Source: Stutzerimonas stutzeri
GTDB lineage: Bacteria > Pseudomonadota > Gammaproteobacteria > Enterobacterales > Pasteurellaceae
DNA length: 64,000 bases
Assembly (NCBI GenBank): GCA_901420285.1
Contig: CABDVE010000001.1
Coordinates: forward strand, 1,364,001-1,428,000
Direction of reading: 5' to 3'
Shown: in pieces, positions 11,967 through 22,340 of the stretch
Numbering within the stretch: the first letter of the stretch is position 1
How the letters are laid out: each line of letters opens with the position of its first letter
The notes under the pieces: model-generated
Told to the model about the DNA's origin: nothing
Seen by the model: only the letters and a program-made list of their open reading frames with translations
The model's database searches: none
Made by a program: the position numbers and the translations under genes

Positions 11967-13025
11967 CTATTTTTTGTAGCGCTTGCTCAGTTCCGTATAA
12001 CGTTTCACTGCTTTGCGAATTTGTCCCGATTTCGGACGGCGATGCAGTTTGGTGACATCAAGTTTACTTTCCGTTTCCGGTGGTAAACCCACCAACTCAC
12101 GCAAATAATTCACATTTTGCAAATCCATTTCTTCCCAGCCACCACGTGGTAAACCCTTCATCAATTTAATGTTACCGTAGCGAATACGAATCAAACGACT
12201 CACCTGAATGCCTTGCGATTCCCACAAACGACGTACTTCCCGGTTACGTCCTTCCATTAACGTAACGTCGTACCATTGATTCATACCGATGCCGCCGTTA
12301 AATTTGATATCGTTGAAATGAGCCGGACCGTCTTCCAACTGAACGCCTTTGCGTAAACGCGCAAGCATCGCCTCATCCACCTGACCGAACACACGTACGG
12401 AATATTCGCGTTCCACTTCGCGGCTCGGGTGCATTAAGCGGTTTGCCAACTCACCGTCGGTAGTGAACAACAATAAACCCGACGTATTAATATCCAAACG
12501 CCCTACCGCAATCCAACGCGAACCGTTTAAACGCGGTAAACGATCAAATACCGTTGCGCGGCCTTGCGGATCGCTACGCGTGCAAAGCTCGCCTTCCGGT
12601 TTGTAATACATCAGCACGCGACAGGTTTCTTTTCGTGCCTGCTGAAGATTGATAATACGTCCGTCGATACGTACTTTCACGTCGGAACGAATATCAATGC
12701 GGTCGCCTAAAGTCGCTATTTTTCCATCGACACTCACACGATTTTCCGCAATCATTGCTTCGATTTCACGACGCGAGCCTTGTCCGGCGCGCGCTAACAC
12801 TTTTTGTAATTTTTCGCCTTCTGCTTTGCTTTGAAGCGCGCGTTTAGGCGTTTTACTACGACTTAAACATGCATTATCGGAATTGAACGCCGTTTTGCTT
12901 TCTTTGCGCTCATTTTTTTGTCCTGTGGCTTTTTCAAACGCAGAATGTGCTCGATTTTCATGACGTTTTTCACCTCGCTTTGCGGAAGCATTATTGGTGA
13001 ATTTTCTTGATTGATTTGATTTCAT
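11967..13025 (-). CDS. rluB: 23S rRNA pseudouridine2605 synthase
   Basis: RluB makes pseudouridine 2605 in 23S rRNA. After a basic, low-complexity N-terminal tail of about 65 residues, an S4 RNA-binding domain ([22 protein letters not shown], with [16 protein letters not shown]) precedes the synthase domain. The catalytic Asp lies in [19 protein letters not shown] (about residues 168-186), and [10 protein letters not shown] and [13 protein letters not shown] are family motifs. At 352 residues it is longer than E. coli RluB (291), mostly because of the N-terminal tail. It precedes cysB by 9 bases. Confidence 0.94.
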   Translation of the reverse strand: MKSNQSRKFTNNASAKRGEKRHENRAHSAFEKATGQKNERKESKTAFNSDNACLSRSKTPKRALQSKAEGEKLQKVLARAGQGSRREIEAMIAENRVSVDGKIATLGDRIDIRSDVKVRIDGRIINLQQARKETCRVLMYYKPEGELCTRSDPQGRATVFDRLPRLNGSRWIAVGRLDINTSGLLLFTTDGELANRLMHPSREVEREYSVRVFGQVDEAMLARLRKGVQLEDGPAHFNDIKFNGGIGMNQWYDVTLMEGRNREVRRLWESQGIQVSRLIRIRYGNIKLMKGLPRGGWEEMDLQNVNYLRELVGLPPETESKLDVTKLHRRPKSGQIRKAVKRYTELSKRYKK

Positions 13026-13117
13026 ATTGTTTCCTTTGTCGCTTTCACAAGCGTCCGTTTTAACTGAAATGGCTCATTTTCTCTTAATCGAAAGATGCCT
13101 AAGGCGGCAGGAGAAGG

Positions 13118-13137
13118 TTTCAATGCGGTGCTATTTT
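13118..13137. repeat. Dispersed motif, single copy
   Basis: TTTCAATGCGGTGCTATTTT, the full-length form of the motif with its T-rich flank, in the 166-base gap between yciO and rluB. Confidence 0.9.
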
Positions 13138-13191
13138 GAAAGTTCGCCGCGCGCCGATTAGTTTGCAATCATGCCGCGAACGAAAGCGTTT

Positions 13192-13815
13192 CTAAACAAA
13201 AGGCGTAACCGCCCCGCTGCCCTGGCGCAAAATTACCGGCGTTTCTTCCGTTAAATCGACCACCGTGGTTGGCTCTTGTCCCAAATAACCGCCATGAATA
13301 ATTAAATCCACTTGGCGTTCCAAACGATCGCGAATTTCTTCCGGATCCGATTGCGTGGCGTGTTCTTCCCCCGGCAACATCAGCGAGCAGGATAAAATCG
13401 GCTCGCCCAAGGCTTGCAATAAATCCAACGCGATTTGATTATCCGGTACGCGTAAACCGATTGTTTTGCGTTTCGAAGTCATTAAACGACGTGGCAGCTC
13501 TTTGGTTGCCGTTAAAATGAATGTGTAACGCCCCGGCGTATTATTTTTAATGAGACGATACGCCGCGTTGCTCACCGTGGCATAAGTCGATAGTTCGGAT
13601 AAATCGCTGCACACTAATGTGAAATTATGTCCTTCCGGCAATTTACGAATCGCGACAATGCGATCCATCGCGTGTTTATCCCCCATCATACAGCCCAAAG
13701 CGTAACCGGAATCTGTCGGGTAAACAATCACACCACCTTGACGCAAAATCTCCACCGCTTGATTAATTAAACGCGGTTGCGGATTTTCTGGATGAATATA
13801 AAAAAATTGGCTCAT
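13192..13815 (-). CDS. yciO: YciO, Sua5/YrdC-like translation factor
   Basis: This paralogue of the threonylcarbamoyl-AMP synthase family has the dsRNA/nucleotide-binding YrdC fold. I chose the ATG at 13815 (MSQFFYIHPENPQPRL), 207 residues, because AAGGAAAAAACC precedes it and E. coli YciO is 206 long. YPTDSGYALGC, IRKLPEGHNFTLVC, NTPGRYTFILTATKELP, KTIGLRVP and SCSLMLPGEE are the family motifs lining the central cleft. The physiological role of YciO is not settled, and it does not replace TsaC in E. coli. rluB follows on the same strand 166 bases on. Confidence 0.92.
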   Translation of the reverse strand: MSQFFYIHPENPQPRLINQAVEILRQGGVIVYPTDSGYALGCMMGDKHAMDRIVAIRKLPEGHNFTLVCSDLSELSTYATVSNAAYRLIKNNTPGRYTFILTATKELPRRLMTSKRKTIGLRVPDNQIALDLLQALGEPILSCSLMLPGEEHATQSDPEEIRDRLERQVDLIIHGGYLGQEPTTVVDLTEETPVILRQGSGAVTPFV

Positions 13816-13881
13816 GGTTTTTTCCTTAAAAAATTTGGCGCAATTATACACCTTTCGCTATGGTTTTATAAAAAATTGTTA

Positions 13882-13922
13882 TAAAAAATCACCGCACATT
13901 GAAACGTCTTCAACATGCGGTG
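13882..13922 (-). terminator. sucD terminator, variant inverted motif
   Basis: CACCGCATGTTGAAGACG and its near complement TTTCAATGTGCGGTG form a stem on the minus strand followed by ATTTTTTAT, just after sucD. Both arms are a variant of the dispersed motif with CA added (CACCGCACATTGAAA on plus). Confidence 0.8.
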
Positions 13923-13953
13923 AGATGTCCGGTAATGGTTTCTCGCGCGTTTT

Positions 13954-14823
13954 TTATTTTAATAATTCTCGCAATGCCGAACCGATTTCTGCCAAACTGG
14001 TTACGGTTTTTACCCCGGCAAGCTTAAGAGCGGCGATTTTATTTTCCGCCGTTCCTTTGCCCCCGCTGATAATCGCACCGGCGTGTCCCATGCGTTTGCC
14101 TTTCGGTGCGGTGACGCCGGCGATGTAGGCCACCATAGGTTTGGTGATATGCGCGTTAATATAAGCCGCCGCCTCTTCTTCCGCCGAGCCGCCGATTTCA
14201 CCGATCATAACGATGGCTTCGGTTTCCGGATCTTCTTGAAAACGTTTGAGAATATCAATAAAGTTTGAACCCGGAATTGGATCGCCGCCGATACCGACAC
14301 AAGTAGATTGCCCGAAACCTTCGTCGGTAATTTGTTTTACTGCTTCGTAAGTCAAGGTACCAGAGCGAGAAACAATACCGATTTTGCCTTTTTTATGAAT
14401 ATTCCCCGGCATAATACCGATTTTGCATTCTTCCGGCGTAATTACTCCCGGACAATTCGGGCCAATCATCATTATGCCGGTCTCGTTCAGTTTTTGTTTT
14501 ATGACAAGCATATCGAGGGTCGGAATCCCCTCGGTAATACAAACGATAAGTTGAATACCCGCATCAATAGCTTCTAAAACGGCATCTTTACAAAATGCAG
14601 CCGGTACGTAAATCATACTTGCCGTGGCACCTGTCTCTTGCACCGCATCGCGCACGGTATTAAATACCGGCAAGCCTAAATGCATCGTGCCGCCTTTGTT
14701 TGGCGAAACGCCACCGACTAATTTTGTACCATAAGCAAGAGCTTGTTCGGAATGAAAAGTGCCTTGTGTACCGGTAAAACCTTGGCAAATAACTTTAGTG
14801 TCTTTATTAATTAAAATAGACAT
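13954..14823 (-). CDS. sucD: Succinyl-CoA synthetase alpha subunit
   Basis: SucD with SucC interconverts succinyl-CoA and succinate with nucleotide phosphorylation; SucD binds CoA and carries the phosphohistidine. The 289 residues show [33 protein letters not shown] at the CoA-binding N-terminus (about 13-46), [22 protein letters not shown], and the active-site histidine in [18 protein letters not shown] (about 241-258). It follows sucC by 22 bases and ends the suc operon before a terminator. Confidence 0.98.
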   Translation of the reverse strand: MSILINKDTKVICQGFTGTQGTFHSEQALAYGTKLVGGVSPNKGGTMHLGLPVFNTVRDAVQETGATASMIYVPAAFCKDAVLEAIDAGIQLIVCITEGIPTLDMLVIKQKLNETGIMMIGPNCPGVITPEECKIGIMPGNIHKKGKIGIVSRSGTLTYEAVKQITDEGFGQSTCVGIGGDPIPGSNFIDILKRFQEDPETEAIVMIGEIGGSAEEEAAAYINAHITKPMVAYIAGVTAPKGKRMGHAGAIISGGKGTAENKIAALKLAGVKTVTSLAEIGSALRELLK

Positions 14824-14845
14824 ATTTCGCTCCTCTTTTATTCGC

Positions 14846-16012
14846 CTATTCGCCGCTTGCAGCGTTCACCACTGCTTGTGCGGCATCTTGCAAGCTGTGG
14901 GCAGCAATAATGTTGATGCCGCTTTGCGCTAAGATCTCTCTGCCGAGCACCGCATTGGTGCCTTCTAAACGTACCACGACCGGCACGGTGACGCCCACTT
15001 CTTGAATCGCCGCGATAATTCCTTCAGCGATCAGGTCGCAACGCACGATACCACCAAAAATATTCACCAAAATGGCTTTTACTGCCTCATCGGTAAGAAT
15101 AATCTTAAAGGCTTCGGCAACCCGTTCTTTAGTTGCGCCGCCGCCCACATCAAGGAAATTTGCCGGTCGTCCGCCGTAAAGTTTCACGATATCCATGGTT
15201 CCCATGGCAAGCCCCGCACCGTTCACCATACAACCGATATTGCCTTCTAGCGCTACATAATTAAGCTGGTGTTTTTCCGCTTCTGCCTCGCGCAAATCAC
15301 TTTGGGTTAAATCACGAAGTACGCGTAAATCATTGTGACGGAAAAGCGCATTGTCATCGATTGAAACTTTTGCATCCAAGCAAATCAAATCACCTTTTTT
15401 AGTCACCACAAGCGGATTTACTTCCAAAAGTGATAAATCTTTTTCGACAAACAGTTTCGCTAGTTGTATGAAAATATGTGTAAATTGTTTATTTTGTTCA
15501 CCGCTTAAACCCAGTTTAAATGCCAATTCTCTACCTTGATAAGGCATTCCGCCGAAGAGTGGATCAAGCGTGATTTTATGAATCAAATACGGCGTATCGC
15601 GCACCACCTCTTCAATATTCATACCACCGGCAGAAGAAGCCATAAAAACAATTTTTTGCAAAGAACGATCAATTACCGCTCCAAGATAAAGCTCTTTTTC
15701 AATCTCGCAGGTTTCTTCAATATAAATGCCGTTTACCGGTTGTCCCCGTTTATTCGTTTGAAACGTCACTAGACGTTGTCCAAGCCATTTATTCGCAAAA
15801 GCGCGCGCCTCTTCTGCATTATGGATTAATGCCACACCACCGGCTTTTCCACGCCCTCCTGCATGTACTTGGCACTTGGCCGCCCAAATACCACCGTTCA
15901 ATTGAAAAAGTGCCATTGCGGCTTCATCGGCCGAACGACAAAAAATACCTTCGTTAACCGGCAAACCGTACGCTTTAAAAAGTTGTTTCGCTTGATATTC
16001 ATGTAGATTCAT
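14846..16012 (-). CDS. sucC: Succinyl-CoA synthetase beta subunit
   Basis: SucC is the ATP-grasp nucleotide-binding subunit and partner of SucD. I set the start at 16012 ([19 protein letters not shown]), giving the standard 388 residues, with GGTGA as ribosome site; an upstream in-frame ATG adds ten unrelated residues. [12 protein letters not shown] (nucleotide site), [28 protein letters not shown] and [13 protein letters not shown] are present. A dispersed motif copy (AGCACCGCATTGG) lies inside at about 14946. It sits 115 bases after sucB, with a hairpin in the gap. Confidence 0.97.
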   Translation of the reverse strand: MNLHEYQAKQLFKAYGLPVNEGIFCRSADEAAMALFQLNGGIWAAKCQVHAGGRGKAGGVALIHNAEEARAFANKWLGQRLVTFQTNKRGQPVNGIYIEETCEIEKELYLGAVIDRSLQKIVFMASSAGGMNIEEVVRDTPYLIHKITLDPLFGGMPYQGRELAFKLGLSGEQNKQFTHIFIQLAKLFVEKDLSLLEVNPLVVTKKGDLICLDAKVSIDDNALFRHNDLRVLRDLTQSDLREAEAEKHQLNYVALEGNIGCMVNGAGLAMGTMDIVKLYGGRPANFLDVGGGATKERVAEAFKIILTDEAVKAILVNIFGGIVRCDLIAEGIIAAIQEVGVTVPVVVRLEGTNAVLGREILAQSGINIIAAHSLQDAAQAVVNAASGE

Positions 16013-16078
16013 AACTTCACCTGAGTTTTCCGGGTTATTCAATACGCATTTGAACGTTGCATATTTGACTAAAAAAAC

Positions 16079-16120
16079 AAAAATGCGATCAAAAACTTCC
16101 GTATTTTGACCGCATTTTTT
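16079..16120 (-). terminator. Hairpin between sucB and sucC
   Basis: AAAATGCG(G)TCAAAA and TTTTGA(T)CGCATTTT pair with a single mismatch across a 9-base loop and are followed by T on the minus strand. It could end a sucAB transcript or reduce read-through into sucCD. Each arm contains ATGCGGTC-like sequence related to the uptake motif. Confidence 0.6.
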
Positions 16121-16127
16121 GCTAACT

Positions 16128-17357
16128 CTAAATTTCTAATAACAATCGGGTCGGATCTTCTAATAAATCCTTAATCGTCACAAGAAATCCGACCGATTCT
16201 TTGCCGTCAATTAAGCGGTGATCGTAGGATAACGCCAAATACATCATCGGACGAATCACCACTTGACCATTTAAGGCAATCGGACGCTCTTTGATAGCGT
16301 GCATCCCTAAAATTGCGCTTTGTGGTGGGTTGATAATCGGTGTGGACATTAATGAACCGAACACGCCGCCGTTGGTAATGGTGAAATTACCGCCGGTTAA
16401 ATCTTCTACCGTTAATTTACCGTCTCGTCCCTTCTCTGCTAAAGCCTTAATTTGTTTTTCGATTTCTGCCATGCTAAGTTTGTCACAGTTGCGCAATACC
16501 GGCGTGACTAAACCGCGCGGGGTGGAAACGGCAATACTGATGTCGAAATAATTGTGGTAAACGATATCATCACCGTCAATGGAGGCATTCACTTCAGGGT
16601 AACGTTTTAAGGCTTCTACTACAGCCTTGATGTAAAACGACATAAAACCTAAACGCACGCTGTGCTGTTTCTCAAATTTTTCGCCGTATTGTTTGCGCAA
16701 ACTCATAATCGGCTGCATATCCACTTCATTAAACGTAGTGAGCATTGCGGTGCTGTTTTTCGCTTCTAATAAACGTTCGGCAATGCGTTTACGTAAACGG
16801 GTCATCGGCACACGTTTTTCCGAACGGGTACTATAGGCTACCGTGCTAATCGTATTATGTTCCGTCGCGACATTTTGTTTGGCTTGTTGCGTATTGCGTT
16901 TCGCAATTTCGCGTTCGATATCTTCACGCGTCAATCTGCCACCCACTCCGGAACCTTGGATGCCTTCAGGATTTAAATCGTGCTCCGCTAATAAACGGCG
17001 AATTGCCGGGCTTTGATCCGCAGCATTTGCATGACTGTTTTCAATTGCAGAATTTTGGCGATCTGCCGGTGTCGGTTCGTTCGTTTCTTTCATGGATGCG
17101 GTGCTTATATCCCCCGCCTGTGAGCTGGAAAGTTTAGCAAGAAGCTGTTTACTCACCACCGTCGCACCTTCTGCTTCAAGAATTTCGGTAAGCACGCCGT
17201 CAGCCTGCGCCGGAACTTCCAGTACGACTTTATCAGTTTCGATTTCAACTAAGACTTCATCACGTTTAACCGCATCGCCTACTTTTTTATGCCAAGTAGC
17301 AACAGTGGCATCGGCTACAGATTCGGGTAAATCGGGAACAAGAATTTCGATTGTCAT
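16128..17357 (-). CDS. sucB: 2-oxoglutarate dehydrogenase E2, dihydrolipoamide succinyltransferase
   Basis: SucB forms the core of the 2-oxoglutarate dehydrogenase complex and moves the succinyl group to CoA. The 409 residues contain the lipoyl domain (residues 1-75, lipoyl lysine in [13 protein letters not shown]), an Ala/Thr-rich linker, the E1/E3-binding domain ([33 protein letters not shown], about 119-151) and the catalytic domain ending with the DHRLIDG active-site motif. It lies 171 bases after sucA. A copy of the dispersed motif type within the gene encodes NSTAML. Confidence 0.98.
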   Translation of the reverse strand: MTIEILVPDLPESVADATVATWHKKVGDAVKRDEVLVEIETDKVVLEVPAQADGVLTEILEAEGATVVSKQLLAKLSSSQAGDISTASMKETNEPTPADRQNSAIENSHANAADQSPAIRRLLAEHDLNPEGIQGSGVGGRLTREDIEREIAKRNTQQAKQNVATEHNTISTVAYSTRSEKRVPMTRLRKRIAERLLEAKNSTAMLTTFNEVDMQPIMSLRKQYGEKFEKQHSVRLGFMSFYIKAVVEALKRYPEVNASIDGDDIVYHNYFDISIAVSTPRGLVTPVLRNCDKLSMAEIEKQIKALAEKGRDGKLTVEDLTGGNFTITNGGVFGSLMSTPIINPPQSAILGMHAIKERPIALNGQVVIRPMMYLALSYDHRLIDGKESVGFLVTIKDLLEDPTRLLLEI

Positions 17358-17463
17358 ATTTTTTCCTTTTTTAATTTATTCTCTTCATTATCTTTGACAG
17401 CGCACGCTCCCTTCATGAAAAGCGCTCTCATAAGGCGAAATTGCAACAAACGGAAGTGTGAAT

Positions 17464-17478
17464 CAGCACCGCATTGAA
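17464..17478. repeat. Dispersed motif, single copy
   Basis: CAGCACCGCATTGAA in the 171-base sucA-sucB gap; no other feature seen there. Confidence 0.85.
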
Positions 17479-17528
17479 GCCCTGTTTTAGCCTTTAGATC
17501 TTACCGAAGGGAGCTTTTAAACTAATGT

Positions 17529-20333
17529 TCACAGCTTCAAGGCTTCTTCTACCAATTGTTTTTGCTGTTTGACGTGTAGCGACATATAACCAACGGCCGG
17601 CGAGGCGGAGGCCGGGCGGCCGGCATATTTCAGTTTCACGTTATCAGGGATAGAACTTTCAAAATTATGTTTACTGCTATACCACGCGCCTTGGTTAAGC
17701 GGCTCTTCTTGACACCAAACATAATCTTTCACCTGTGCATAAGGCGCAAGCGCTTTTTTCACATCTTCATGGGGATACGGATAAAGCTGCTCAATACGAA
17801 TAATTGCCACATCAGTTTGATTATTTGCGCGGCGTTGCTCAAGCAAATCATAATATACTTTGCCGGAACAAAGTACGATGCGTTTTACAGCTTTTGGATC
17901 CAGCTCGTCAATTTCGCCAATTACCGTTTGGAATGAACCGTTAATTAATTCATTCAAACTTGAAACCGCCAACGGATGGCGCAGTAAGGATTTCGGTGAA
18001 ATCGCAATTAACGGACGGCGCATTTTGCGTAACGCTTGACGACGCAACATATGATAAACCTGAGCCGGCGTAGAAGGGATACACACTTGCATATTCTGTT
18101 CTGCGCAAAGTTGCAAATAACGTTCTAAACGAGCAGAAGAATGTTCCGGGCCTTGCCCTTCGTAACCGTGAGGTAACAACATCACAAGGCCACACATTCT
18201 GCCCCATTTTTGTTCGCCGGAGCTGATAAATTGGTCAATGACGATTTGTGCGCCATTAGCAAAATCCCCGAATTGCGCTTCCCAAATTGTCAGTGTTTTC
18301 GGATCGGTGGTGGCATAACCGTATTCAAAAGCAAGGACGGACTCTTCCGAAAGCACAGAATCCCATACTTCAAAGCGGCCTTGATTGGCATGTAAATGAG
18401 TTAGAGGCACATAACCGGTGCCATCATTTTGGTTATGCACCACGGCATGACGATGGAAAAACGTACCTCGCCCCGCATCTTCACCGGATAAACGAACATT
18501 TACGCCGTCGTCTAATAAGGTGGCATAAGCCATTGTCTCCGCCATTCCCCAATCGAATAATTTTTCACCTTGGTACATGGCCTTACGATCGTTATAAATT
18601 TTTTCTACGCGAGGATGGGCACGCAAACTTTCCGGATATTCGCATACGCGTTTGGCAAGCGTTAAAAAACGCTCTTGCGGGAAACGACTTTCATAAGGCG
18701 CGGTCCAGTCATAATGGAGATATTGCAGCCAATCCATTTTCGCCATATCCATTTCGCGCCATTCAGTCACTACACGCTCACCGTTATCAAGCGCATCGCG
18801 GTATAAATTCATCATTTCGGTGACTTGTGCTTCGCTAATTACACCTTCGGCAATTAAACGATCGGCATAGACTTTACGAGGTGTCGGGTGTTTTTTAATG
18901 ATGCCGTACATCATCGGTTGGGTCGCCAATGGTTCGTCTGCTTCATTGTGTCCGTGGCGACGATAAGAAATTAAATCAATGAAAATATCGCGTTTAAACA
19001 AGCTGCGATATTCCACCGCCATTCTTGCAGCAAAAGCAACCGCTTCCGGATCATCGCCATTTACGTGAATAATCGGAGCTTGGATCATCTTGGCAATATC
19101 GGTACAGTATTCTGTTGAACGGGTATCGTTTGGATTAGATGTGGTAAAACCGATTTGATTGTTAATTACAATACGAATCGTGCCACCCACGGTGTAACCG
19201 CGTGCATTCGACATATTTAACGTTTCCTGCACCACACCTTGTCCCGCTACGGCGGAATCGCCATGTACGGTAATCGCTAACACTTGAGCGCGCGTGGTAT
19301 CATTTCTTTTGGTCTGACGTGAGCGCACCGCACCGATAACTACGGGGCTGACAATTTCCAAATGCGACGGATTAAATGCAAGGGTTAAGTGAACGCGTTC
19401 ATCGCCTACAGCAAAATCGGAAGAGAAACCTTGGTGATATTTCACATCACCGGTGCGATCGCCAGAATGTTTACCGGCGAATTCATCAAACAAATCTTCC
19501 GGTTTTTTACCCAGCACGTTCACCAACATATTTAAACGTCCGCGATGAGCCATTCCCATAACAATATCTTTCACACCTTGTTTACCGGCATGACGAATAG
19601 TTTCTTTCATTAACGGAATAAAAGCGTCGCTTCCTTCCAAAGAAAAACGTTTTGCCCCAGGGAATTTCGCACCGAGATAACGTTCTAAACCGTCTGCCGC
19701 GGTCAGTTCATTTAAAAAATTAATTTTTTCTTGATTGCTGAAAAGCGGTTTATTTAAGCGGCTTTCTAATTTGTTTTGCAGCCACATTTTTTGTTCCATG
19801 TCTTGCACATGCATAAATTCTAAACCGATAGAACCACAATAGGTTTCTTTCAGCATATCTTTAAGTTCGGCAAGCTTAATGGTGTCGCGCTGATAAACGT
19901 AATGATTGATATTGAAGGTTTCGTTAAGATCTTGTTCGGTAAAACCGTGATAGCGGTAATTTAACTCCGGTACAGTGGATACTTTCCAACGATAATAATC
20001 AAGCGGGTCAAGTTTCGCTTCCAAATGGCCTCGGAAACGGTAGGCATTAATAAATTGCAACACTTTAACAAGTTTCGCACTCGCTTCAGGATCAATCACC
20101 GTCACCGCTTCGGTGGTATTTTCACGGGCAAGGCGACGGAAATAATCTCGAACCGACGAATGAGGCTGCTCCGGTGCAGTTAAATTCGGCAATGAATCAA
20201 AGATTGCTTTCCAGCTTTCATCAATAGAATTTGGCTCATCTAAATAACGCTCATATAATTCTTCGATATAGGCTTGATTCGCCCCTCCCAATGCGGTCGT
20301 CTCCAGCCATTCATCAAAGCTATTTTGTTGCAT
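17529..20333 (-). CDS. sucA: 2-oxoglutarate dehydrogenase E1 component
   Basis: SucA is the thiamine-diphosphate E1 enzyme that decarboxylates 2-oxoglutarate. I set the start at 20333 (MQQNSFDEWLETTAL), 934 residues against 933 in E. coli, with GAGGTG directly upstream; the longer reading adds five residues with no ribosome site. VMGMAHRGRLNMLVNVLGK, the thiamine-diphosphate region VHGDSAVAGQGVVQETLNMS, and ISYRRHGHNEADEP are visible, and MLLPHGYEGQGPEHSSARLER lies in the transketolase-like domain. It heads sucA-sucB-sucC-sucD. No sdh or gltA genes are in the window. Confidence 0.98.
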   Translation of the reverse strand: MQQNSFDEWLETTALGGANQAYIEELYERYLDEPNSIDESWKAIFDSLPNLTAPEQPHSSVRDYFRRLARENTTEAVTVIDPEASAKLVKVLQFINAYRFRGHLEAKLDPLDYYRWKVSTVPELNYRYHGFTEQDLNETFNINHYVYQRDTIKLAELKDMLKETYCGSIGLEFMHVQDMEQKMWLQNKLESRLNKPLFSNQEKINFLNELTAADGLERYLGAKFPGAKRFSLEGSDAFIPLMKETIRHAGKQGVKDIVMGMAHRGRLNMLVNVLGKKPEDLFDEFAGKHSGDRTGDVKYHQGFSSDFAVGDERVHLTLAFNPSHLEIVSPVVIGAVRSRQTKRNDTTRAQVLAITVHGDSAVAGQGVVQETLNMSNARGYTVGGTIRIVINNQIGFTTSNPNDTRSTEYCTDIAKMIQAPIIHVNGDDPEAVAFAARMAVEYRSLFKRDIFIDLISYRRHGHNEADEPLATQPMMYGIIKKHPTPRKVYADRLIAEGVISEAQVTEMMNLYRDALDNGERVVTEWREMDMAKMDWLQYLHYDWTAPYESRFPQERFLTLAKRVCEYPESLRAHPRVEKIYNDRKAMYQGEKLFDWGMAETMAYATLLDDGVNVRLSGEDAGRGTFFHRHAVVHNQNDGTGYVPLTHLHANQGRFEVWDSVLSEESVLAFEYGYATTDPKTLTIWEAQFGDFANGAQIVIDQFISSGEQKWGRMCGLVMLLPHGYEGQGPEHSSARLERYLQLCAEQNMQVCIPSTPAQVYHMLRRQALRKMRRPLIAISPKSLLRHPLAVSSLNELINGSFQTVIGEIDELDPKAVKRIVLCSGKVYYDLLEQRRANNQTDVAIIRIEQLYPYPHEDVKKALAPYAQVKDYVWCQEEPLNQGAWYSSKHNFESSIPDNVKLKYAGRPASASPAVGYMSLHVKQQKQLVEEALKL

Positions 20334-20431
20334 ATTCACCTCAAACAATATTCTCTAGGGAATTAATTTCAGCGTTATTATACATAGGATTCACTTGGAA
20401 AAAACGCGCCAAATCGCATTTGTTACAAATT

Positions 20432-20447
20432 TGTGATCCAGCTCAAC
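20432..20447. promoter_or_regulatory. CRP-like half-conserved site upstream of sucA
   Basis: TGTGATCCAGCTCAAC has a perfect TGTGA half-site but a degraded second half, about 90 bases upstream of the sucA start. It is weak evidence for catabolite control. Confidence 0.25.
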
Positions 20448-20519
20448 AATCCTTTTATCTCCAAATTTATAATTTAAATACAATAAATAAAATCAATTCA
20501 TTCCGATACAAAAATGAGC

Positions 20520-20620
20520 AAAAAAAAAGTGCCTCGAAAGAGGCACTACTCGGAAAGCAAAATAGATATAGGCTATTTAAGATAGCACTTATTTTTAATG
20601 GCTCAAAAATAACGTTATTT
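20520..20620 (-). ncRNA. Candidate CRP-activated small RNA or long sucA leader
   Basis: The 409-base gap between sucA and mdh is larger than either gene needs. On the minus strand it holds a near-perfect CRP site (20652-20667), a CATAAC -10 box (20631-20626) at class II distance, then about 100 bases ending in an AGTGCCTC/GAGGCACT hairpin (20528-20547) with an eight-T run. That layout is what a small regulatory RNA looks like. The alternative is a sucA leader with an attenuator. I do not recognise the RNA as a known family. Confidence 0.4.
20528..20547 (-). terminator. Strong intrinsic terminator between mdh and sucA
   Basis: AGTGCCTC and GAGGCACT form an 8-bp stem with a four-base loop (TTTC on minus), followed by eight T on the minus strand. 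mdh already has its own terminator 150 bases upstream, so this one implies a separate transcript. Confidence 0.8.
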
Positions 20621-20651
20621 AAAATGTTATGCAAATATCAATCTTTAAATC

Positions 20652-20667
20652 TGTGAACTAAATCACG
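20652..20667. promoter_or_regulatory. CRP binding site candidate
   Basis: TGTGAACTAAATCACG matches TGTGA-N6-TCACA at nine of ten positions. Its centre is about 41 bases before the inferred start of the small RNA candidate on the minus strand. Confidence 0.55.
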
Positions 20668-20696
20668 GTTTTTCTTGGTTTTTTTATTTCTAACAT

Positions 20697-20727
20697 AAAA
20701 AAGAGCGCTTATATTCGCGCTCTTTTA
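20697..20727 (-). terminator. mdh terminator
   Basis: AAAGAGCGC and GCGCTCTTT pair across a short AT-rich loop, with a T run on the minus strand, 16 bases after the mdh stop codon. Confidence 0.85.
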
Positions 20728-20742
20728 TTCATTCGGCATAAA

Positions 20743-21678
20743 TTAACCGTTAATAAATTTCTCGCCTAATTCAATATCTGCACGTAATGTCGGTAACATT
20801 GCGTCTAATGCCTTTTGTTCAAATTCGCTTAACGGGCCGATCGGAAGAATTTCTTCCACGCCTTCTTTGCCCAAGCGAACCGGCTGAGCGAAGAAACGGG
20901 CATATTTGCCATCACCTTCAACATAAGTGCATTCAACCACTGTTTCACCGTTTAAACCTTTTACCAAAGAACGGGCAAAACGTGCTGCAGCTTGAGCCAT
21001 AGAAAGTGTAGCAGAACCGCCGCCGGCTTTCGCTTCCACCACTTCCGTACCGGCATTTTGGATACGTTTGGTTAACGCTGCAATTTCTTCTGTGCTAAAT
21101 TCCGCATAAGGTACTTGAGAAAGCAACGGAAGAATAGTAACGCCGGAATGTCCGCCAATCACTGGCACGGTAGTGCGAGAAACGTTTAAGTTTTTCAATT
21201 CGGCCACAAAAGTTTCCGAACGAAGTACATCTAATGTCGTCACGCCGAATAATTTACGTTTATCGTAAACCCCAGCTTTTTTCAATACTTCAGCGGCAAT
21301 CGCCACAGTTGTATTAACCGGATTAGTGATAATACCAACGCAAGCGTTAGGACAGGTTGCCGCCACTTTTTCGATTAAACCGCGCACGATACCCGCATTG
21401 ATATTGAACAAATCCGAACGATCCATACCCGGTTTACGCGCAACGCCGGCTGAAATTAATACCACGTCTGCACCTTGAAGTGCCGGAGTCGGATCTTCAC
21501 CTGAAAAACCTTTTACTTTAACGGCCGTCGGAATATGGCTTACATCCGCCGCAACCCCGGGAGTTACCGGTGCGATATCATATAAAGCCAGTTCGGATTC
21601 CGCCGGTAATTGTAATTTCAACAACAACGCCAGAGCTTGACCGATACCGCCGGCGGCGCCTAATACTGCAACTTTCAT
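20743..21678 (-). CDS. mdh: Malate dehydrogenase
   Basis: Mdh interconverts malate and oxaloacetate with NAD. The 311 residues match the enterobacterial-type enzyme: [21 protein letters not shown] (NAD-binding Rossmann loop), [20 protein letters not shown] with the substrate arginines, [24 protein letters not shown], and the active-site histidine in [13 protein letters not shown] (about residue 177). It is divergent from argR, a conserved neighbour pair in gamma-proteobacteria, and is followed by its own terminator. Confidence 0.98.
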   Translation of the reverse strand: MKVAVLGAAGGIGQALALLLKLQLPAESELALYDIAPVTPGVAADVSHIPTAVKVKGFSGEDPTPALQGADVVLISAGVARKPGMDRSDLFNINAGIVRGLIEKVAATCPNACVGIITNPVNTTVAIAAEVLKKAGVYDKRKLFGVTTLDVLRSETFVAELKNLNVSRTTVPVIGGHSGVTILPLLSQVPYAEFSTEEIAALTKRIQNAGTEVVEAKAGGGSATLSMAQAAARFARSLVKGLNGETVVECTYVEGDGKYARFFAQPVRLGKEGVEEILPIGPLSEFEQKALDAMLPTLRADIELGEKFING

Positions 21679-21825
21679 ATTTACTCCTTATTAAGTAGAT
21701 TAATTAAGCCAGTAGATTTTAAAAGTTTCATTCATAAATTACAAATACAGAAAATAAAATATGGGATCTTACTCAAATTTCTTATAAAAAACCTTTGCTT
21801 TTCAAATAAGAAATGCCTTTTTAGT

Positions 21826-21859
21826 TGCATATTATGCATTTTTATGCAAATCTTATGCA
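21826..21859. promoter_or_regulatory. ArgR-box-like cluster upstream of argR
   Basis: Four TGCA elements spaced 9-11 bases apart form overlapping palindromes: TGCATATTATGCA (21826-21838), TGCATTTTTATGCA (21835-21848) and TGCAAATCTTATGCA (21845-21859). The middle one matches the E. coli ARG box TGAATTTTTATTCA except for one symmetrical change. ArgR hexamers bind paired boxes about one helical turn apart, and argR is autoregulated in E. coli, so this is a plausible operator. It starts 60 bases upstream of argR. Confidence 0.45.
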
Positions 21860-21884
21860 ATTTAAATTATCTTATAGGAACAAA

Positions 21885-22340
21885 ATGGATAATCTTACTC
21901 GTGCTTTTAAGGAATTATTAAATCAAGAGCGTTTCGCATCACAAAGCGAAATCGTCGAAGCGCTTAAAAAGCAAGGTTTCTCCGGCATTAATCAATCGAA
22001 AGTTTCCCGCATGCTCGGCAAATTCGGCGCGGTGCGTGCACGTAACGCCAAAATGGAAATGGTGTATTGTTTACCCAATGAATTAAGCGTGCCGGCGACC
22101 AGCAGCCCATTGAAAAATTTAGTGTTGGATATTGATCACAATAACATGTTAGTCGTAATCAAAACCACGCCGGGTGCTGCGCAATTAATCGCTCGTTTAC
22201 TTGATTCCGTCGGCAAACCGGACGGTATTCTCGGCACCATCGCCGGCGACGACACGATTTTTGTCACACCGACACGCGCCACACCAATTTCAATCTTAAT
22301 TGAACGCATTCAAGATTTGTTCGAACGCTCGCTCTCATGA
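21885..22340 (+). CDS. argR: Arginine repressor
   Basis: ArgR is the hexameric arginine-dependent repressor of arginine synthesis genes. I set the start at 21885 ([17 protein letters not shown]), 151 residues, with TAGGAACA as ribosome site; the reading frame extends upstream into the promoter. The winged-helix DNA-binding part has [30 protein letters not shown] (about 20-49). The arginine-binding C-terminal part has [14 protein letters not shown] and [13 protein letters not shown], the GDDT being the ligand contact. The next gene overlaps its stop (ATGA). Confidence 0.97.
   Translation: MDNLTRAFKELLNQERFASQSEIVEALKKQGFSGINQSKVSRMLGKFGAVRARNAKMEMVYCLPNELSVPATSSPLKNLVLDIDHNNMLVVIKTTPGAAQLIARLLDSVGKPDGILGTIAGDDTIFVTPTRATPISILIERIQDLFERSLS

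Noticed and set aside
20231-20656. 141-codon reading frame on plus between sucA and mdh
   Set aside because: It crosses the sucA start and the terminator, has no ribosome site and no family features.
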